Source: Blattamonas nauphoetae (taxonomy: Eukaryota; Preaxostyla; Oxymonadida). From it: DNA of 64,000 bases. The number at the start of each line of letters is the position of its first letter. Position 1 is the stretch's first letter. Of this stretch, positions 1 through 10,721 are shown piece by piece. The DNA lies in the NCBI GenBank assembly GCA_033064195.1, contig JARBJD010000122.1:124001-188000 (forward strand), written 5' to 3'. The notes beneath the pieces were generated by a model. The model did no database searches, was not told the origin of the DNA, and saw only the letters and a list, made by a program, of their open reading frames with translations. Both the position numbers and the translations under genes were made by a program.

Positions 1-3000
1 TTTGCTGACTGCTCAAAGTGATTGAATCCGAATTCCTCTTCAATCTTCATCTCAACTTGGTTCAGTTCTTCTGATTCCTGTTGAGCATCTTTCTTCGCTT
101 TCGCTTTATTGTGGCGTCGACACATCAGAACAATCACGAGGAGCAAGATCACGAGAAGAGTAACCACAACTCCAATAATGATTGGAATCATCGTTTTCAT
201 CATCTCCTTCGTGAATGCTTTCTTTTCCGACGCTGCCGTCACCTTCACAAGGAAGTCCGATGTCACCAAGTCATTTCCATATTTCAGACGACCTCGCCAT
301 TCGGTCGCTTCGATCAGTCCCGAAAGATGCGTGTTCAATCCCAACGTGAGATTCAGATGCGTCTCGTTCCAGAATGTAGTCGGTGCAGAAGAAAGGTCGA
401 CAGCAATGGAGTCAGATTCGTTCCCTTTCGAGAAGATCTCAAGAAACAACGAACACGGAATCAGTGTTGTTCCTTGCAGGCTGATTGAGAAGACTCCTGT
501 TTTCCGATCTTTCGAGGACGAACACTCAGTTACAGTCAGAGTCGGGATGAACAGAGGAGCATCCACATCAACCAACTGCCCAGAAACTGAGCAGTCTGAC
601 GAGATCCAAGCCGAAGGACTGTCTTTCGTCCCATCTCCTCCACTCAGACTCTGAATCGACACTGTCCCTCCATTTCGGCATCCGATGTTCCGATGGAACG
701 ACGGGAACGACCAGTTTCCAGCCGAGTTGTCTTCGAACGCACTCGAATGAAGCGACACCGATCCTCCATCCACAACCAGAGCACCTGCCCCGATCTGAGT
801 GAACGACGTCCACATCAACGACGATGACGTGCTTTCCAATTGCACCATTCCACCCGACCAGCTGCACAAGTCTTCTTCTTTTGATTCTGAGTTCTCCAAC
901 ACTCCATCAAACACACAATTCTGCATCGTGATCGACGACTTTCCATTCGAAGCAGTCAGGAATGTCGATCCTTTCCAGTTCGACACAGAAACATGTTCCA
1001 GCTCAGCTGATTCGAATGACGAAAGTGAGATCAGAGCACACGACGACGAGAGAGACACAAAATGACAGTTCGTCAGCGTTAGCTTCCCTCCACTCAATTT
1101 CACAATCAAACTCCCAATTTCCGACGAGCTGCTCACATTCACTTTCAACAACACCAGAATCCCTCCTCTGTTCTCAAACACTCCTTCATCAGATGTCAGT
1201 TTGGAACCATCCACATTCGCCACAAGTTCGCTCATCGTCAGAGAATCCAATCCATTCGCTTCTCCATTCACAATCTGACCCTTCCCAACAACCAACAGCG
1301 ATCCAGAGTGTCGCAGCGAGCGAACAGCAACATCAAACCCATCAAACTCCATCCGAGATCCAAGTTCCCCATTTCCAGAGATCTTCACTGTTGCTTCATT
1401 CGTCAACCCTAAGCCAGTCTCAACGGTGCGACAAGGAAGCTTCACGTTCCCACACAGCGGATGGTCAGCCGAGCTCGATGTCGTCTCAACAACAATCTCA
1501 CCAGCAGTGCGGGCGTGGAAGCAGTACAGAAGCGAGTACGGGTTGAACTTCGAGTCGAAGGGGAGTGTCAACGGGTCTCGCTCGATCATCACACCCGAAA
1601 GAGCACAGCTCGTGTTCAATGTTCCTGTCCAGCTCTCCTCTTTCTCTGACTCCTCATGCCCTCCTTTCAACAGAACCCACTGAGTCTTCCCATTCGACAA
1701 GCTTCCAACCATTTTCGTGTTCAGCATCGAAACAGTGCTTGTCGCAGAGAGTGTGGCCTCGAGGATCGAAGGACCATCCGAACTTCGCGAGACATGCTCG
1801 AACGAGCATGACCCGATCACCACAGAACTCGAAGTGGAGAACAGTGAAGTCGTTGTGCTGATCGAAGACGACGTCACTCCATTCATGTCCAGCGATCCAT
1901 CTGACACTTCGATCAGAGGAACATTCAGAACAGACCCCGACGCAGAAGAGAGCGAGCAGGCCAGCAGAGAGAGGGAGGAATCGGTGGATGTGATGAACGA
2001 AGTGGAAACACGAGTCGACGAGAAGACGAGAGAGAGTGTGTCGAGTGTCAGATGAGACTCCAAAAGTTCATCTCGAACAACATATATTTGGCCAGCATCC
2101 GAAAAACTCAGAGTGGACGATGATGTCTTCCCAACAATCGAGAAAGCACCCGTCGCTTCCAATCGAGACGAAAGAGGCGCAGAGGCGATGATCGTCATCG
2201 ATCCAAGATTCGCTGATTTCATTCGATCGAGTCCAAATTGCAGAGTTCCGCAATAAAGCAAGAAGTGTCCACATTTCGAGAATGGCCATCCAGACTCGTC
2301 CACTTCCACTGTTTCGGTGATGTCAACCAGATAAGGAAGAATCGAGCTGTTCACTCCACTCTTCGAATCTTCTGCCCAGATCGAGCGTTCTTCCGATGTG
2401 ATCCAGCTTCCTTTCCATAAATGCGATTTGATGATCGAATCCAATTCGCTTCCAGAAAGATACACGTCAATCCCTGCTGCTGATTCAGCTGTGTTCAGAT
2501 TCTGCGCAGATATCTCAACGAATTTCAGATCCGTCATCGAATAATCGAAAGAGGGCGAGGAGGTCGTGTTCACAAGTTCCATCCAAACACAACGAGATCG
2601 ACCTGAACAGCTGCACGACGAGAATGTCACATTGTCAAGCTTGAACGAGGACTCTTCCTTAATCTTCGCAACAATCACTCCTGCCAGCGAATGCATCGAA
2701 GAGACAGAAGAGAAGGAAGTGTTGGTGACAATCAAACTCGCTCCTTTCTTCACACAAACCAAACAGCCAGCAATCGAAGCAACATGTGGAGAGATTGAAC
2801 TGTCTTTCAGTGTCAGCGACGATGACGACAAACATTCAAACAGCGATCCGCTCGTTAGTACTTCAATCTCCACATTCATCGAGTTGACTTCAGCCTCCTT
2901 CCGAACTCCAAACAATCCGGATTCTGCGTTTCTCGCTGTCTCTCCCTCGTTGATCGTCAGAGCATGTTCTCCTCCATTCAATTGAACGTTCTTGTCAAAC

Positions 3001-6000
3001 ACCATTGACTTCACGTGCTCCACGTCTCCTTCCACTTCGATCGTCACATCTGTCATCTCTCCAAATCGTGTCCAAAGCGACGGCAGAGACTTGCACGGAT
3101 ACGCCGACAGTCCACACACCGACATGTCCGACCACTCCGGGTTCAGATAGCCAGTCGAGTCCATCGCAGTGAAGTACAAGAAGAGGGGCACGAGAGGCAG
3201 GAGCGACCCTTCCTTCCCAACAAACTGAGAGGCTGACGATGCATCTTTCATCCAATCCAGTTTCAGAGACTTCTCGAGAACTGCTTTGCTGAGTTTTGGA
3301 TGAGAGAGGAGGAGAAAGTGTGAAGTGATTCCTGTCGACACACAATTCTGGAAAGACGAATCTGCTGAGATGCTGAACGATGAAGTGTCGGTGAGAAGAG
3401 AAATGTCAAGCACACCCGACCCTTCAGCATTTGACGATGAGCACGATACGAAAGTGGTCGACTGGAACACGACAGAACAGCCCGCTCCAACACTTCCAGA
3501 CAGAATTGATCCTGAAGCTGAGGAGGAGAATGCGGTGAACGAACATGATGTCACAGAGAGAGACGCAGTGCTGGCCATGCTGATGAAAGACGACGATGAC
3601 GATGACACTGCCACAGACGAGAAGTCCAGCATCGAAAGAGACAGAGAAGTGCCAGCGGAGACAAAGAACGACCCACTCTCAGCAACGGTGACTGCGTGAG
3701 CAGAAGACTTCGATTCCAGTGTCTGTGACGATTGAGCTGTGGAGAGCGACGAGTTGAGAGTGGCAGCGGAGGAGAGGACGACAGACGACGAGTCTTTCAG
3801 TTGACTCCATCCATGCGACAGAGACGAGCACGGCAGCTTCTCCCTCCCACAATTCGCGTGATCGAAGAACGACGAATCAACTGCAACATCTCCATCGGTG
3901 TGTGGAAATATGAAATAGGCGAGAGGGCCAGAGTGTTGGGGTGTCTCCTCATCTTCACCCACAATCTGTTTCAATTTCAGAAGTGTGAGATCTCCCTCGC
4001 TTCCAAACGTCCCTTCAAACGATTCGTTGGCCACAGCATTCCCAAATCCTGCTCCCGTCAGCAACACATCTGTCCCTTCTCTCCCTTCAGAGACGGTGAA
4101 AGACACAGCTTTCATGACGACATCACCAGACGAGAACGAGTCCATTGCGATGTGGATCACACGACCTTTCGCTCTCGACTCCTCGTTGCAGTGAGAGAAC
4201 GAGACGGTGTGCAGATTCATCGTTCCTGACGATGTCGAATGAATCAGACTTCCAGAATCCGCGGTTGAGAGGGACGAGAACGAGACGGCAGTCAGAGAGA
4301 GGCAACTCGACGAAGTGAGCACAAAAAGCGACGATGCTAACTTTTCGCTGTCAGCTGCCTTCTCAAAGTCGACTGAAGCGATTGAGAGGGATTGGGTGGT
4401 CAGACTGAAGGAGCCAGAGGACGTGACGGACAAAGATTGGCGAGTGGGTGAGGTGAACGATGTGATGGCCAACGAGGAGAACGGCGGAGTGAGTGAATGA
4501 GAAAGAACACTTGAAGTGTTCAGAAGCAGTGTTGTCGTTCCTGATTTCTGCTTCAGGAATGCCTTCTCAAACGACGAGCAAGGCAGAGCAATCAATCCAC
4601 AATTATTGTGGTCCATCCCTTCAGACGAAACAAAGATCTTCTCCTCAGTGTCTGAATGCGGGAACCAGCTCCACAGCAGACTCTCCTGCTTCGCTTCCTC
4701 CTTCCCCACAAACAAGTTCTTTTCTTGTTTCGTGAATTGCCGGTCTGTTGGGACGGCGAGGGAGCATTTCAGGAAAGAGAATGGAGGACTCGAAGCGATT
4801 GAGGCGATGTTCTCTGTTTCGACGAAAACGACGGATCCCATTCCATTCGAAACGATCGAATCCACAACACAGTCTGAGCTCATGGAGAACTGCGATCCAA
4901 GGGAAAGATGAATCACGGTGCCAGCCGTGGCGTGTGTGAATGTGAGAGATGCGAATGTTGTCGTGGAAAGAGAGAGGACTCCGCTGGAACCAATGTCGAA
5001 CAGACGAACAAGATTCTGACCGAGAGTGGTTGTTGAATCGACGTTCCCGATCGAGCAGGAGGTCAGAGAAAGAGTGCCTTGTGGCACTGAGAAGAGACAC
5101 GATGACTCGCGCGACGATGACAGAACGAACGAGAGTGACATCAACTCAAGCGAAGCGGCCGCTCCATCAACCTCAATCCATCCATCCGACGTCTGCGTCA
5201 CTGAGTGAACAGTCGATGAGGACGACTTCATCGTGAATCCGTCTGACACCGAGAACAGTGCATCCAAAGTGAGAGCTCCATCCACCAACACTGTCGAGAT
5301 GAGACGAGAAGTGGCTGAGCGGAAGGCAGAGTCCAACGACGAGCATCTCAACCGATCAGACCCACAATTCGGATGAGTACTCTCCAATCCACCATCTCCA
5401 AACGATCCACCAGCATGCACTTCATCTGCAGGCAGAAGCAGGTAGAACAGAAGCGTCGTTTCGAAGAAAGGAGCGTCACTCGCGAGACTGGTGTCTTGAG
5501 CGACGAACTGGAGGAGAGGAGTCGAAGCGGTGTTGAAGTGCGGCCACAGGAGAGGGGTGACTGTGTGCGACAGGCGAAGCGAGCGGACGATGACGAGAGT
5601 GTCAGTGGAATCGGAGAGGGACATGTCGGCGAAGGAGACGGAGTCGAAAGTGATCGTTCCTTCAGTCGACAAGTCCAGAAGTGGCGACATCGTCGTCTGA
5701 AGATGCGAGAAGGTCGTCGAGACGAGTGAGAGTGATTCTGAACCAGCAAAGATGGCAATGAGAGGAGTGGTGAAGATGGCTGGTTTCGTTGATTCACGAG
5801 TTGCATTGAATGTGCTCTTTGAGATCACAACAGGTCCTGATGCCGTTTTCACAAGTGAGCAAGAGTGTGTGACATCCTCTTTCGAGATCACAGCAATGTC
5901 CGACAGTTCGAGTCCCAGTCCATCGCCTAACAGCTCAAACACTCCACAACCAGCTTTCGATTTCATGTCCAGATGAGTCACTTTCAATTTCGCCTTGTTG

Positions 6001-9000
6001 TGAACTGTAAACAGGAAACTCCCAACAGCCATCGCATCGTCAATCTCCACCAAACTTCGAAGAATGTCTGCTTGTGCTGGTGACTTCGCTGATGTCCCAG
6101 TCACTGTCACGTCCTGATCGGAGACAACGACGCTCTTTTCTGTGTATGTCGTGTTGTGAACAAATTGGATCGTCTGAGGGACAGCTGATCCATCCAATCC
6201 TTTCTGAGTCAGGTACTGGATGCCATAGCCAAGTGTCGCACAGAACGACGATGTCCATTTGCACGCGTCGTCATCTTTCCCACTCGGGTTTCCATACAAG
6301 TCAGGCTCACTTCCATTCACTGACACTTTTGGCGATGGGAGCAGTTTGTTTTGGATCTCGTCCTTTTCATTCTCGTCGACGCCAAGATCTTCCACAACAA
6401 CTCTGAAGTTGAGGGAGTGCGATCCTCCTCCGAACGATGAGATTTGCGAGAGAGTCTTTCCAGAGAAGACAGCGCTCGTCACAAACACATCGTTTCCTTC
6501 TCCTCCAAAATTCTTCTCAAAGCGAGCGTTGTCGGACGAAGAGGAGAAGAACTTGAGAGGGTTGGAGAGCGTGGTTGAGCCATTCACAAAGATCGCTCCT
6601 CCCTTCCCTGTCGGGTTCTCAAATGTCCCATCCTCTCCAATCGCTCGACAGTTCGTGAAAGTTGTGGCAAATGTCGAAGTTGCGGCGTGGGTGATGGTCG
6701 CTGTGGCCGAGTTGCTCAATTCAATCGCCAGTGCTCCTCCATTCCTCGCCGAACACTTCTCAAAACACGACAGACTGCTCGTCAGTGTCGTCCCCTTCGC
6801 GTTCAGCACAGCCCCATTCGATGACGATGTGATCCAACAAAGATGCATCGAGGAAAAAGCCACTGTTCCACCTGTGCTCTCGATGAATGAGTGACTCCCA
6901 AAATCGAGTCCAGTGTTGGTGATATTCGTTTTGTGGAGTGTGGTCGTACCACCTGAGTTCCGAATGAAAGAATCTGAATGCTGACCGATCGTGAAAGAGA
7001 TCGTTGTTTCCCAGAAAAACAATTGCGACGAGTCCTGAACGACAAATGGGCAATGTTGGATCGAGAATGGCACAGTGAATGATCCGCCCCAAACTCTGAG
7101 GTAACTCTTTCCTTTCAGACAAATCTCCTCGTTCCCACTCAAGTCGAGCGTGAAATGGGCATATCTCATCGAGAACTGCTTGTCGACCAAAGTGATTGCT
7201 TTGAGAGGGCCTGATTGAGGTGTGGAGAAGGTGAGATGGAGTGCAGTGTTAGTTGCAGACAACGTTTCCATCATATTGTTGAATGTTGTGAAGAAAGACG
7301 ATGGTGTACCTCGCGAGAAACGACTGCCGACTGGGAAATCAACAGCGTATTCAAAAAGGTTGAGAGAGATGCCGTCAAACGAGGATGTTGAGGCATCTTT
7401 GAGACAGTGAGGTTGTTTGCTGATGGATTTTATTGTCTCGAGATTAAAATTGTTGCTTGAGAAACCAGAGAATGCCAAGTCGTTTCCGAAAGAGGTCAGA
7501 GGAGAGTCGCTTGATTGGTTGGCGAGATTGGTGGAGAAGTACGTATCCGGCATTTGAACTTGAGATGACGTGCCAGATGATGTGAAATCGCAACAGCCAG
7601 CTCGGCCGGACGAGGAGCATCGACCAAAATCGGAATTGACAATCGAGACAAGTCCATTTGTCGAGGAATCAATCACACTTCCGCCATTTCCTGATTTTCG
7701 CGAAATCTCCATGAACCAGCAGCGCTTGGCGGATAATGTAGCTGTCCCGGAGATAGAGATGGCAGCTGTTTGGGTGAGTGAGATCGTGTTCAGAACTGAC
7801 AGTTCGAATGTCGCCGAGCCAGACGAGAACGAGAAGAGAGCGACAGTGTGGTCGGCGATCTCCTCAACCCAAACATTCGAAACGCGCAACTTGGCTGTGG
7901 CTGAGTCGAGAGAGACGAGAGTCGCAGAAGGAGAAGAAGGGTGGAGAGAGAGCGAAGTCAGAGAAACGTTCCCACTTCCACTCACCGTCATCCCACTCGT
8001 TCTGATCTGACTGAACGTCGTGCTGTTCACATCCCATCCCATCCCTTGAAACTCAACTGACATCGCGAGTGTGGTTTCCGCGAGAGTGAAGATACCAGAG
8101 TCAACATGAACAAGATTGAACCCAGGTGTGCTTTCCGAAATTGAGACTACATCTGACAGGGTTGAGCATGGATTTGAAGCTGTGCAATCAGCTCCACTTC
8201 CACTCATCTCCACCCACCACTCCCCGGCTGCTTTTGGAAGAGTTGTTATCAGTGGATTCGGAAGAATTGTGTCTTCAGTCGTCAGGTTTCCATTCAGAGA
8301 GGCTGACGAGAAGAATCCGATTTTGGGGCTTGAAGATGATGATGTGCAACCGTTTGTTGTGGACGAGACCTTCGCAGCTGAAGAATCTATCAGGCACATG
8401 TCGTTCCCTCGATAGTGAGTGAGGTTGGGGTTTTTCTCAGAATAAACTTCCTTTGCCTCGTTGTCCCGAAAATGGCAGTCAGACAAATCAACTAATGTCA
8501 TCCAAGAGAACAGGAAAACACCACCTCTCTGCTTGGCTGTGTTGGAAGAGAACTCGCAGTGAGATACTGTGCAAACGGAGTTGGAAATGTACGTGACTCC
8601 TCCATGACTGCCTGCCTCACAATGGGAGAATTGGCAGCTCGTCCAAAAGTTGATCGAACTGGAGTCGGAACCGAAGAAACATGAGCCAGACATATTGGTG
8701 GATTGCCGCTCGAAAATGCAGTTTGAGAAAAGAGTGAATGCAAGGGAGTTGGAGGTGACGATGGTTCGGGCACACGATGTTTGTTGTGCTGACGGTGTTG
8801 TGAAATTGGAGGAGACAAGATGGATGTTGAAAGCATAGGTCATAGTTAGTTGGTTACTAGAACCTGGAGTGCCTGACGTGGAGAATATGAGAGAAGATGA
8901 GTCGATGAGGAGAAGGGGGAAGGCGCCTTTTTCCGCTTTAAGATTCACAGCTCCGACGAATGACGACGCGAAGTATACTTTGAAGTCGCAACCAATGATT

Positions 9001-10127
9001 TTGAAAGGATCCTTCACTTTCAGTTTTTCGATAATGTGAAAAGATGTCGAAGGAGTAGTTGTTAGAAAGATGCAGTTTTCAAAAAGATTCGCGGCTGTTT
9101 GGGCAGAGTACTGGCTTCGATCTGTTGCTGCACCAATAGTGAATGTGGTTTTTTCCTCATTTTGGGCAGTTTGGATGTGGTGGGTGACGCATTCGAGAAC
9201 GGACGAGTTCAGACAGAGCGACGACGCGGATGTCGTCAGGGAGGCTGTCGCTGTTCCATAAAGTGCATCGTCCACATGCGAACAAACACTCCCAGATATC
9301 AGCTGTTCCATCGTCGATTTTGAGAGTGTTCCAGGGTTCGACGACGTCAGATTCGAAATCTCGCTTGATGCAATTGAAGATCGACCAACGATGGAGTTGT
9401 GATGTGATTCAGTCGAACATGCAACACCATGCGAGCCAATGAAGTGGGATGAATGAAGATGAATCCCTGAGATCGACACATCGACAAGCAGAGAATCAGA
9501 CTCAGCATTGGAAGCCAAGCAGAACGAACCCAACAAATTGTCGACGGTTCTGAGGGAGCACGCCAAAATAACAACACTTGACGAGGCTGTCGATGTTGGA
9601 GACGAGCTGGGCATCACCAGAAGAGGCGATATTCCACAGCTCACTTCAAAAGAAGAATCGGACAATATGGCGGCCGAGTCCATGATAATTGCACTGTGCA
9701 ATGTCGTGGAAGCTGTGATCTGATTTGGTGTCGATGGACTTGATTGGTCTGGGCTTGGTTGTTTGAAGTGGAACGACGAGATGTGTACGGTCGAGTTTTC
9801 CACAACTAAGATGGAGTTTCGCAAACTCTTTGAGGTGAATGAGGTCGATTCAGTCGCTTGATAATTTGTATCTCGATCTCGGAGAGGCACAAGTGTCGTT
9901 TTCTTCGAGCCAACAAGCGACAATGTTTGCGAGAGAATTGGGAGGTTCAGTCCAAAGTACGCATCACTTTCAAGTTCAATTGATATTTGCATGGTTGAGA
10001 AGTCGTTTTCCTGAGAGAGGTGCGAGGCAAGTAGTATTGACAATGACTTGGCCTCTGTGGATTCGTGGATTGATTCAGCAGCATCACCAAAGATGAGAGC
10101 AAAGAACACGAGGGCCAAAGAGATCAT
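1..10127 (-). CDS. Giant beta-helix receptor-like surface protein (3' end beyond window)
   Basis: One open frame of about 3375 codons runs from an ATG at 10127 to the window edge without a stop. It starts with a signal peptide (MISLALVFFALIFGDA). The body is Ser/Thr-rich short strands of the pectin-lyase-like parallel beta-helix type, with GGAI/GGV turns in the first half. A Cys motif (C-x(4-6)-C, often CG....PC.SL..A) recurs about every 0.7-1 kb, near 8190, 6250, 5350, 4600, 3840, 3110, 2250 and 1450, marking at least eight modules. A single membrane span (MKTMIPIIIGVVVTLLVILL) lies near 200-120, followed by CRRHNKAKAKK as a stop-transfer signal. Alignment by eye to the paralog at 48191-57708 holds through the span, so a kinase-like domain probably follows off-window. 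Likely a cell-surface receptor or adhesin; ligand unknown. No intron seen. Confidence 0.88.
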   Translation of the reverse strand, partial: MISLALVFFALIFGDAAESIHESTEAKSLSILLASHLSQENDFSTMQISIELESDAYFGLNLPILSQTLSLVGSKKTTLVPLRDRDTNYQATESTSFTSKSLRNSILVVENSTVHISSFHFKQPSPDQSSPSTPNQITASTTLHSAIIMDSAAILSDSSFEVSCGISPLLVMPSSSPTSTASSSVVILACSLRTVDNLLGSFCLASNAESDSLLVDVSISGIHLHSSHFIGSHGVACSTESHHNSIVGRSSIASSEISNLTSSNPGTLSKSTMEQLISGSVCSHVDDALYGTATASLTTSASSLCLNSSVLECVTHHIQTAQNEEKTTFTIGAATDRSQYSAQTAANLFENCIFLTTTPSTSFHIIEKLKVKDPFKIIGCDFKVYFASSFVGAVNLKAEKGAFPLLLIDSSSLIFSTSGTPGSSNQLTMTYAFNIHLVSSNFTTPSAQQTSCARTIVTSNSLAFTLFSNCIFERQSTNMSGSCFFGSDSSSINFWTSCQFSHCEAGSHGGVTYISNSVCTVSHCEFSSNTAKQRGGVFLFSWMTLVDLSDCHFRDNEAKEVYSEKNPNLTHYRGNDMCLIDSSAAKVSSTTNGCTSSSSSPKIGFFSSASLNGNLTTEDTILPNPLITTLPKAAGEWWVEMSGSGADCTASNPCSTLSDVVSISESTPGFNLVHVDSGIFTLAETTLAMSVEFQGMGWDVNSTTFSQIRTSGMTVSGSGNVSLTSLSLHPSSPSATLVSLDSATAKLRVSNVWVEEIADHTVALFSFSSGSATFELSVLNTISLTQTAAISISGTATLSAKRCWFMEISRKSGNGGSVIDSSTNGLVSIVNSDFGRCSSSGRAGCCDFTSSGTSSQVQMPDTYFSTNLANQSSDSPLTSFGNDLAFSGFSSNNFNLETIKSISKQPHCLKDASTSSFDGISLNLFEYAVDFPVGSRFSRGTPSSFFTTFNNMMETLSATNTALHLTFSTPQSGPLKAITLVDKQFSMRYAHFTLDLSGNEEICLKGKSYLRVWGGSFTVPFSIQHCPFVVQDSSQLFFWETTISFTIGQHSDSFIRNSGGTTTLHKTNITNTGLDFGSHSFIESTGGTVAFSSMHLCWITSSSNGAVLNAKGTTLTSSLSCFEKCSARNGGALAIELSNSATATITHAATSTFATTFTNCRAIGEDGTFENPTGKGGAIFVNGSTTLSNPLKFFSSSSDNARFEKNFGGEGNDVFVTSAVFSGKTLSQISSFGGGSHSLNFRVVVEDLGVDENEKDEIQNKLLPSPKVSVNGSEPDLYGNPSGKDDDACKWTSSFCATLGYGIQYLTQKGLDGSAVPQTIQFVHNTTYTEKSVVVSDQDVTVTGTSAKSPAQADILRSLVEIDDAMAVGSFLFTVHNKAKLKVTHLDMKSKAGCGVFELLGDGLGLELSDIAVISKEDVTHSCSLVKTASGPVVISKSTFNATRESTKPAIFTTPLIAIFAGSESLSLVSTTFSHLQTTMSPLLDLSTEGTITFDSVSFADMSLSDSTDTLVIVRSLRLSHTVTPLLWPHFNTASTPLLQFVAQDTSLASDAPFFETTLLFYLLLPADEVHAGGSFGDGGLESTHPNCGSDRLRCSSLDSAFRSATSRLISTVLVDGALTLDALFSVSDGFTMKSSSSTVHSVTQTSDGWIEVDGAAASLELMSLSFVLSSSRESSCLFSVPQGTLSLTSCSIGNVDSTTTLGQNLVRLFDIGSSGVLSLSTTTFASLTFTHATAGTVIHLSLGSQFSMSSDCVVDSIVSNGMGSVVFVETENIASIASSPPFSFLKCSLAVPTDRQFTKQEKNLFVGKEEAKQESLLWSWFPHSDTEEKIFVSSEGMDHNNCGLIALPCSSFEKAFLKQKSGTTTLLLNTSSVLSHSLTPPFSSLAITSFTSPTRQSLSVTSSGSFSLTTQSLSIASVDFEKAADSEKLASSLFVLTSSSCLSLTAVSFSSLSTADSGSLIHSTSSGTMNLHTVSFSHCNEESRAKGRVIHIAMDSFSSGDVVMKAVSFTVSEGREGTDVLLTGAGFGNAVANESFEGTFGSEGDLTLLKLKQIVGEDEETPQHSGPLAYFIFPHTDGDVAVDSSFFDHANCGREKLPCSSLSHGWSQLKDSSSVVLSSAATLNSSLSTAQSSQTLESKSSAHAVTVAESGSFFVSAGTSLSLSMLDFSSVAVSSSSSSFISMASTASLSVTSCSFTAFSSSASGSILSGSVGAGCSVVFQSTTFVSCSSSNAEGSGVLDISLLTDTSSFSISADSSFQNCVSTGITSHFLLLSHPKLSKAVLEKSLKLDWMKDASSASQFVGKEGSLLPLVPLFLYFTAMDSTGYLNPEWSDMSVCGLSAYPCKSLPSLWTRFGEMTDVTIEVEGDVEHVKSMVFDKNVQLNGGEHALTINEGETARNAESGLFGVRKEAEVNSMNVEIEVLTSGSLFECLSSSSLTLKDSSISPHVASIAGCLVCVKKGASLIVTNTSFSSVSSMHSLAGVIVAKIKEESSFKLDNVTFSSCSCSGRSRCVWMELVNTTSSPSFDYSMTDLKFVEISAQNLNTAESAAGIDVYLSGSELDSIIKSHLWKGSWITSEERSIWAEDSKSGVNSSILPYLVDITETVEVDESGWPFSKCGHFLLYCGTLQFGLDRMKSANLGSMTIIASAPLSSRLEATGAFSIVGKTSSSTLSFSDAGQIYVVRDELLESHLTLDTLSLVFSSTRVSTSFITSTDSSLSLLACSLSSASGSVLNVPLIEVSDGSLDMNGVTSSSISTTTSLFSTSSSVVIGSCSFEHVSRSSDGPSILEATLSATSTVSMLNTKMVGSLSNGKTQWVLLKGGHEESEKEESWTGTLNTSCALSGVMIERDPLTLPFDSKFNPYSLLYCFHARTAGEIVVETTSSSADHPLCGNVKLPCRTVETGLGLTNEATVKISGNGELGSRMEFDGFDVAVRSLRHSGSLLVVGKGQIVNGEANGLDSLTMSELVANVDGSKLTSDEGVFENRGGILVLLKVNVSSSSEIGSLIVKLSGGKLTLTNCHFVSLSSSCALISLSSFESAELEHVSVSNWKGSTFLTASNGKSSITMQNCVFDGVLENSESKEEDLCSWSGGMVQLESTSSSLMWTSFTQIGAGALVVDGGSVSLHSSAFEDNSAGNWSFPSFHRNIGCRNGGTVSIQSLSGGDGTKDSPSAWISSDCSVSGQLVDVDAPLFIPTLTVTECSSSKDRKTGVFSISLQGTTLIPCSLFLEIFSKGNESDSIAVDLSSAPTTFWNETHLNLTLGLNTHLSGLIEATEWRGRLKYGNDLVTSDFLVKVTAASEKKAFTKEMMKTMIPIIIGVVVTLLVILLLVIVLMCRRHNKAKAKKDAQQESEELNQVEMKIEEEFGFNHFEQSA

Positions 10128-10325
10128 AAAGATGTATGATTCAGAACTCAGTCCAACAGGATGATAGAGATGAGATCAGATAGACTGTTTTTGAAGGTTC
10201 GCGAGGTTTTCTAAGAAGAGATCCTTCCCATTACACAAAGTGTTCTTTATTACGCTGGCTGATTGCGTTTCAGATTTCACCAGCTGGAGGATAGAATTGT
10301 AACTAAATCAATCGTTTAGGCATGG

Positions 10326-10350
10326 CTGACCGGCCAAAAGTGCCGGTCAG
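10326..10350. repeat. Subterminal hairpin, left end of element A
   Basis: Stem CTGACCGGC pairs with GCCGGTCAG around the loop CAAAAGT. The same position in element B holds a different but equally perfect stem, and both hairpins are followed by TGTCACC. Confidence 0.75.
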
Positions 10351-10721
10351 TGTCACCCTGGAATAATTAAAAGGGTCAGATCTCAACAACACAATAAAAC
10401 ACATTCTATAATCGAGAAATCGGCGAGCAAACAGATATATCAGTCAATATTTACTAACTGATCCCGTTTGGCAACCTTCTTTCCATTGTATCTGCTCGCC
10501 GGATGAAAAGACAGGATGGATCAAGACTGTCTCGCGAAGTTTGGCTTAAACGAAAACTATAGTCGGAAGCGGTTGCACAAATGGTTCATTTTCTCCTCCT
10601 CACATCTGTTTTAGATTGAAACCTCTATTGAATCAACTCTGATCCCTCCTTCGTCATCATCTCACAAGAGTGTTCATCTTTCACAGTATTCTCCTCTTTT
10701 AACTCTTACATTTTCTCCACA

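Noticed and set aside
81-9723. Many plus-strand frames of 60-210 codons across 81-9723
   Set aside because: They are antisense shadows of the single minus-strand receptor frame; their text has no consistent style or motifs.
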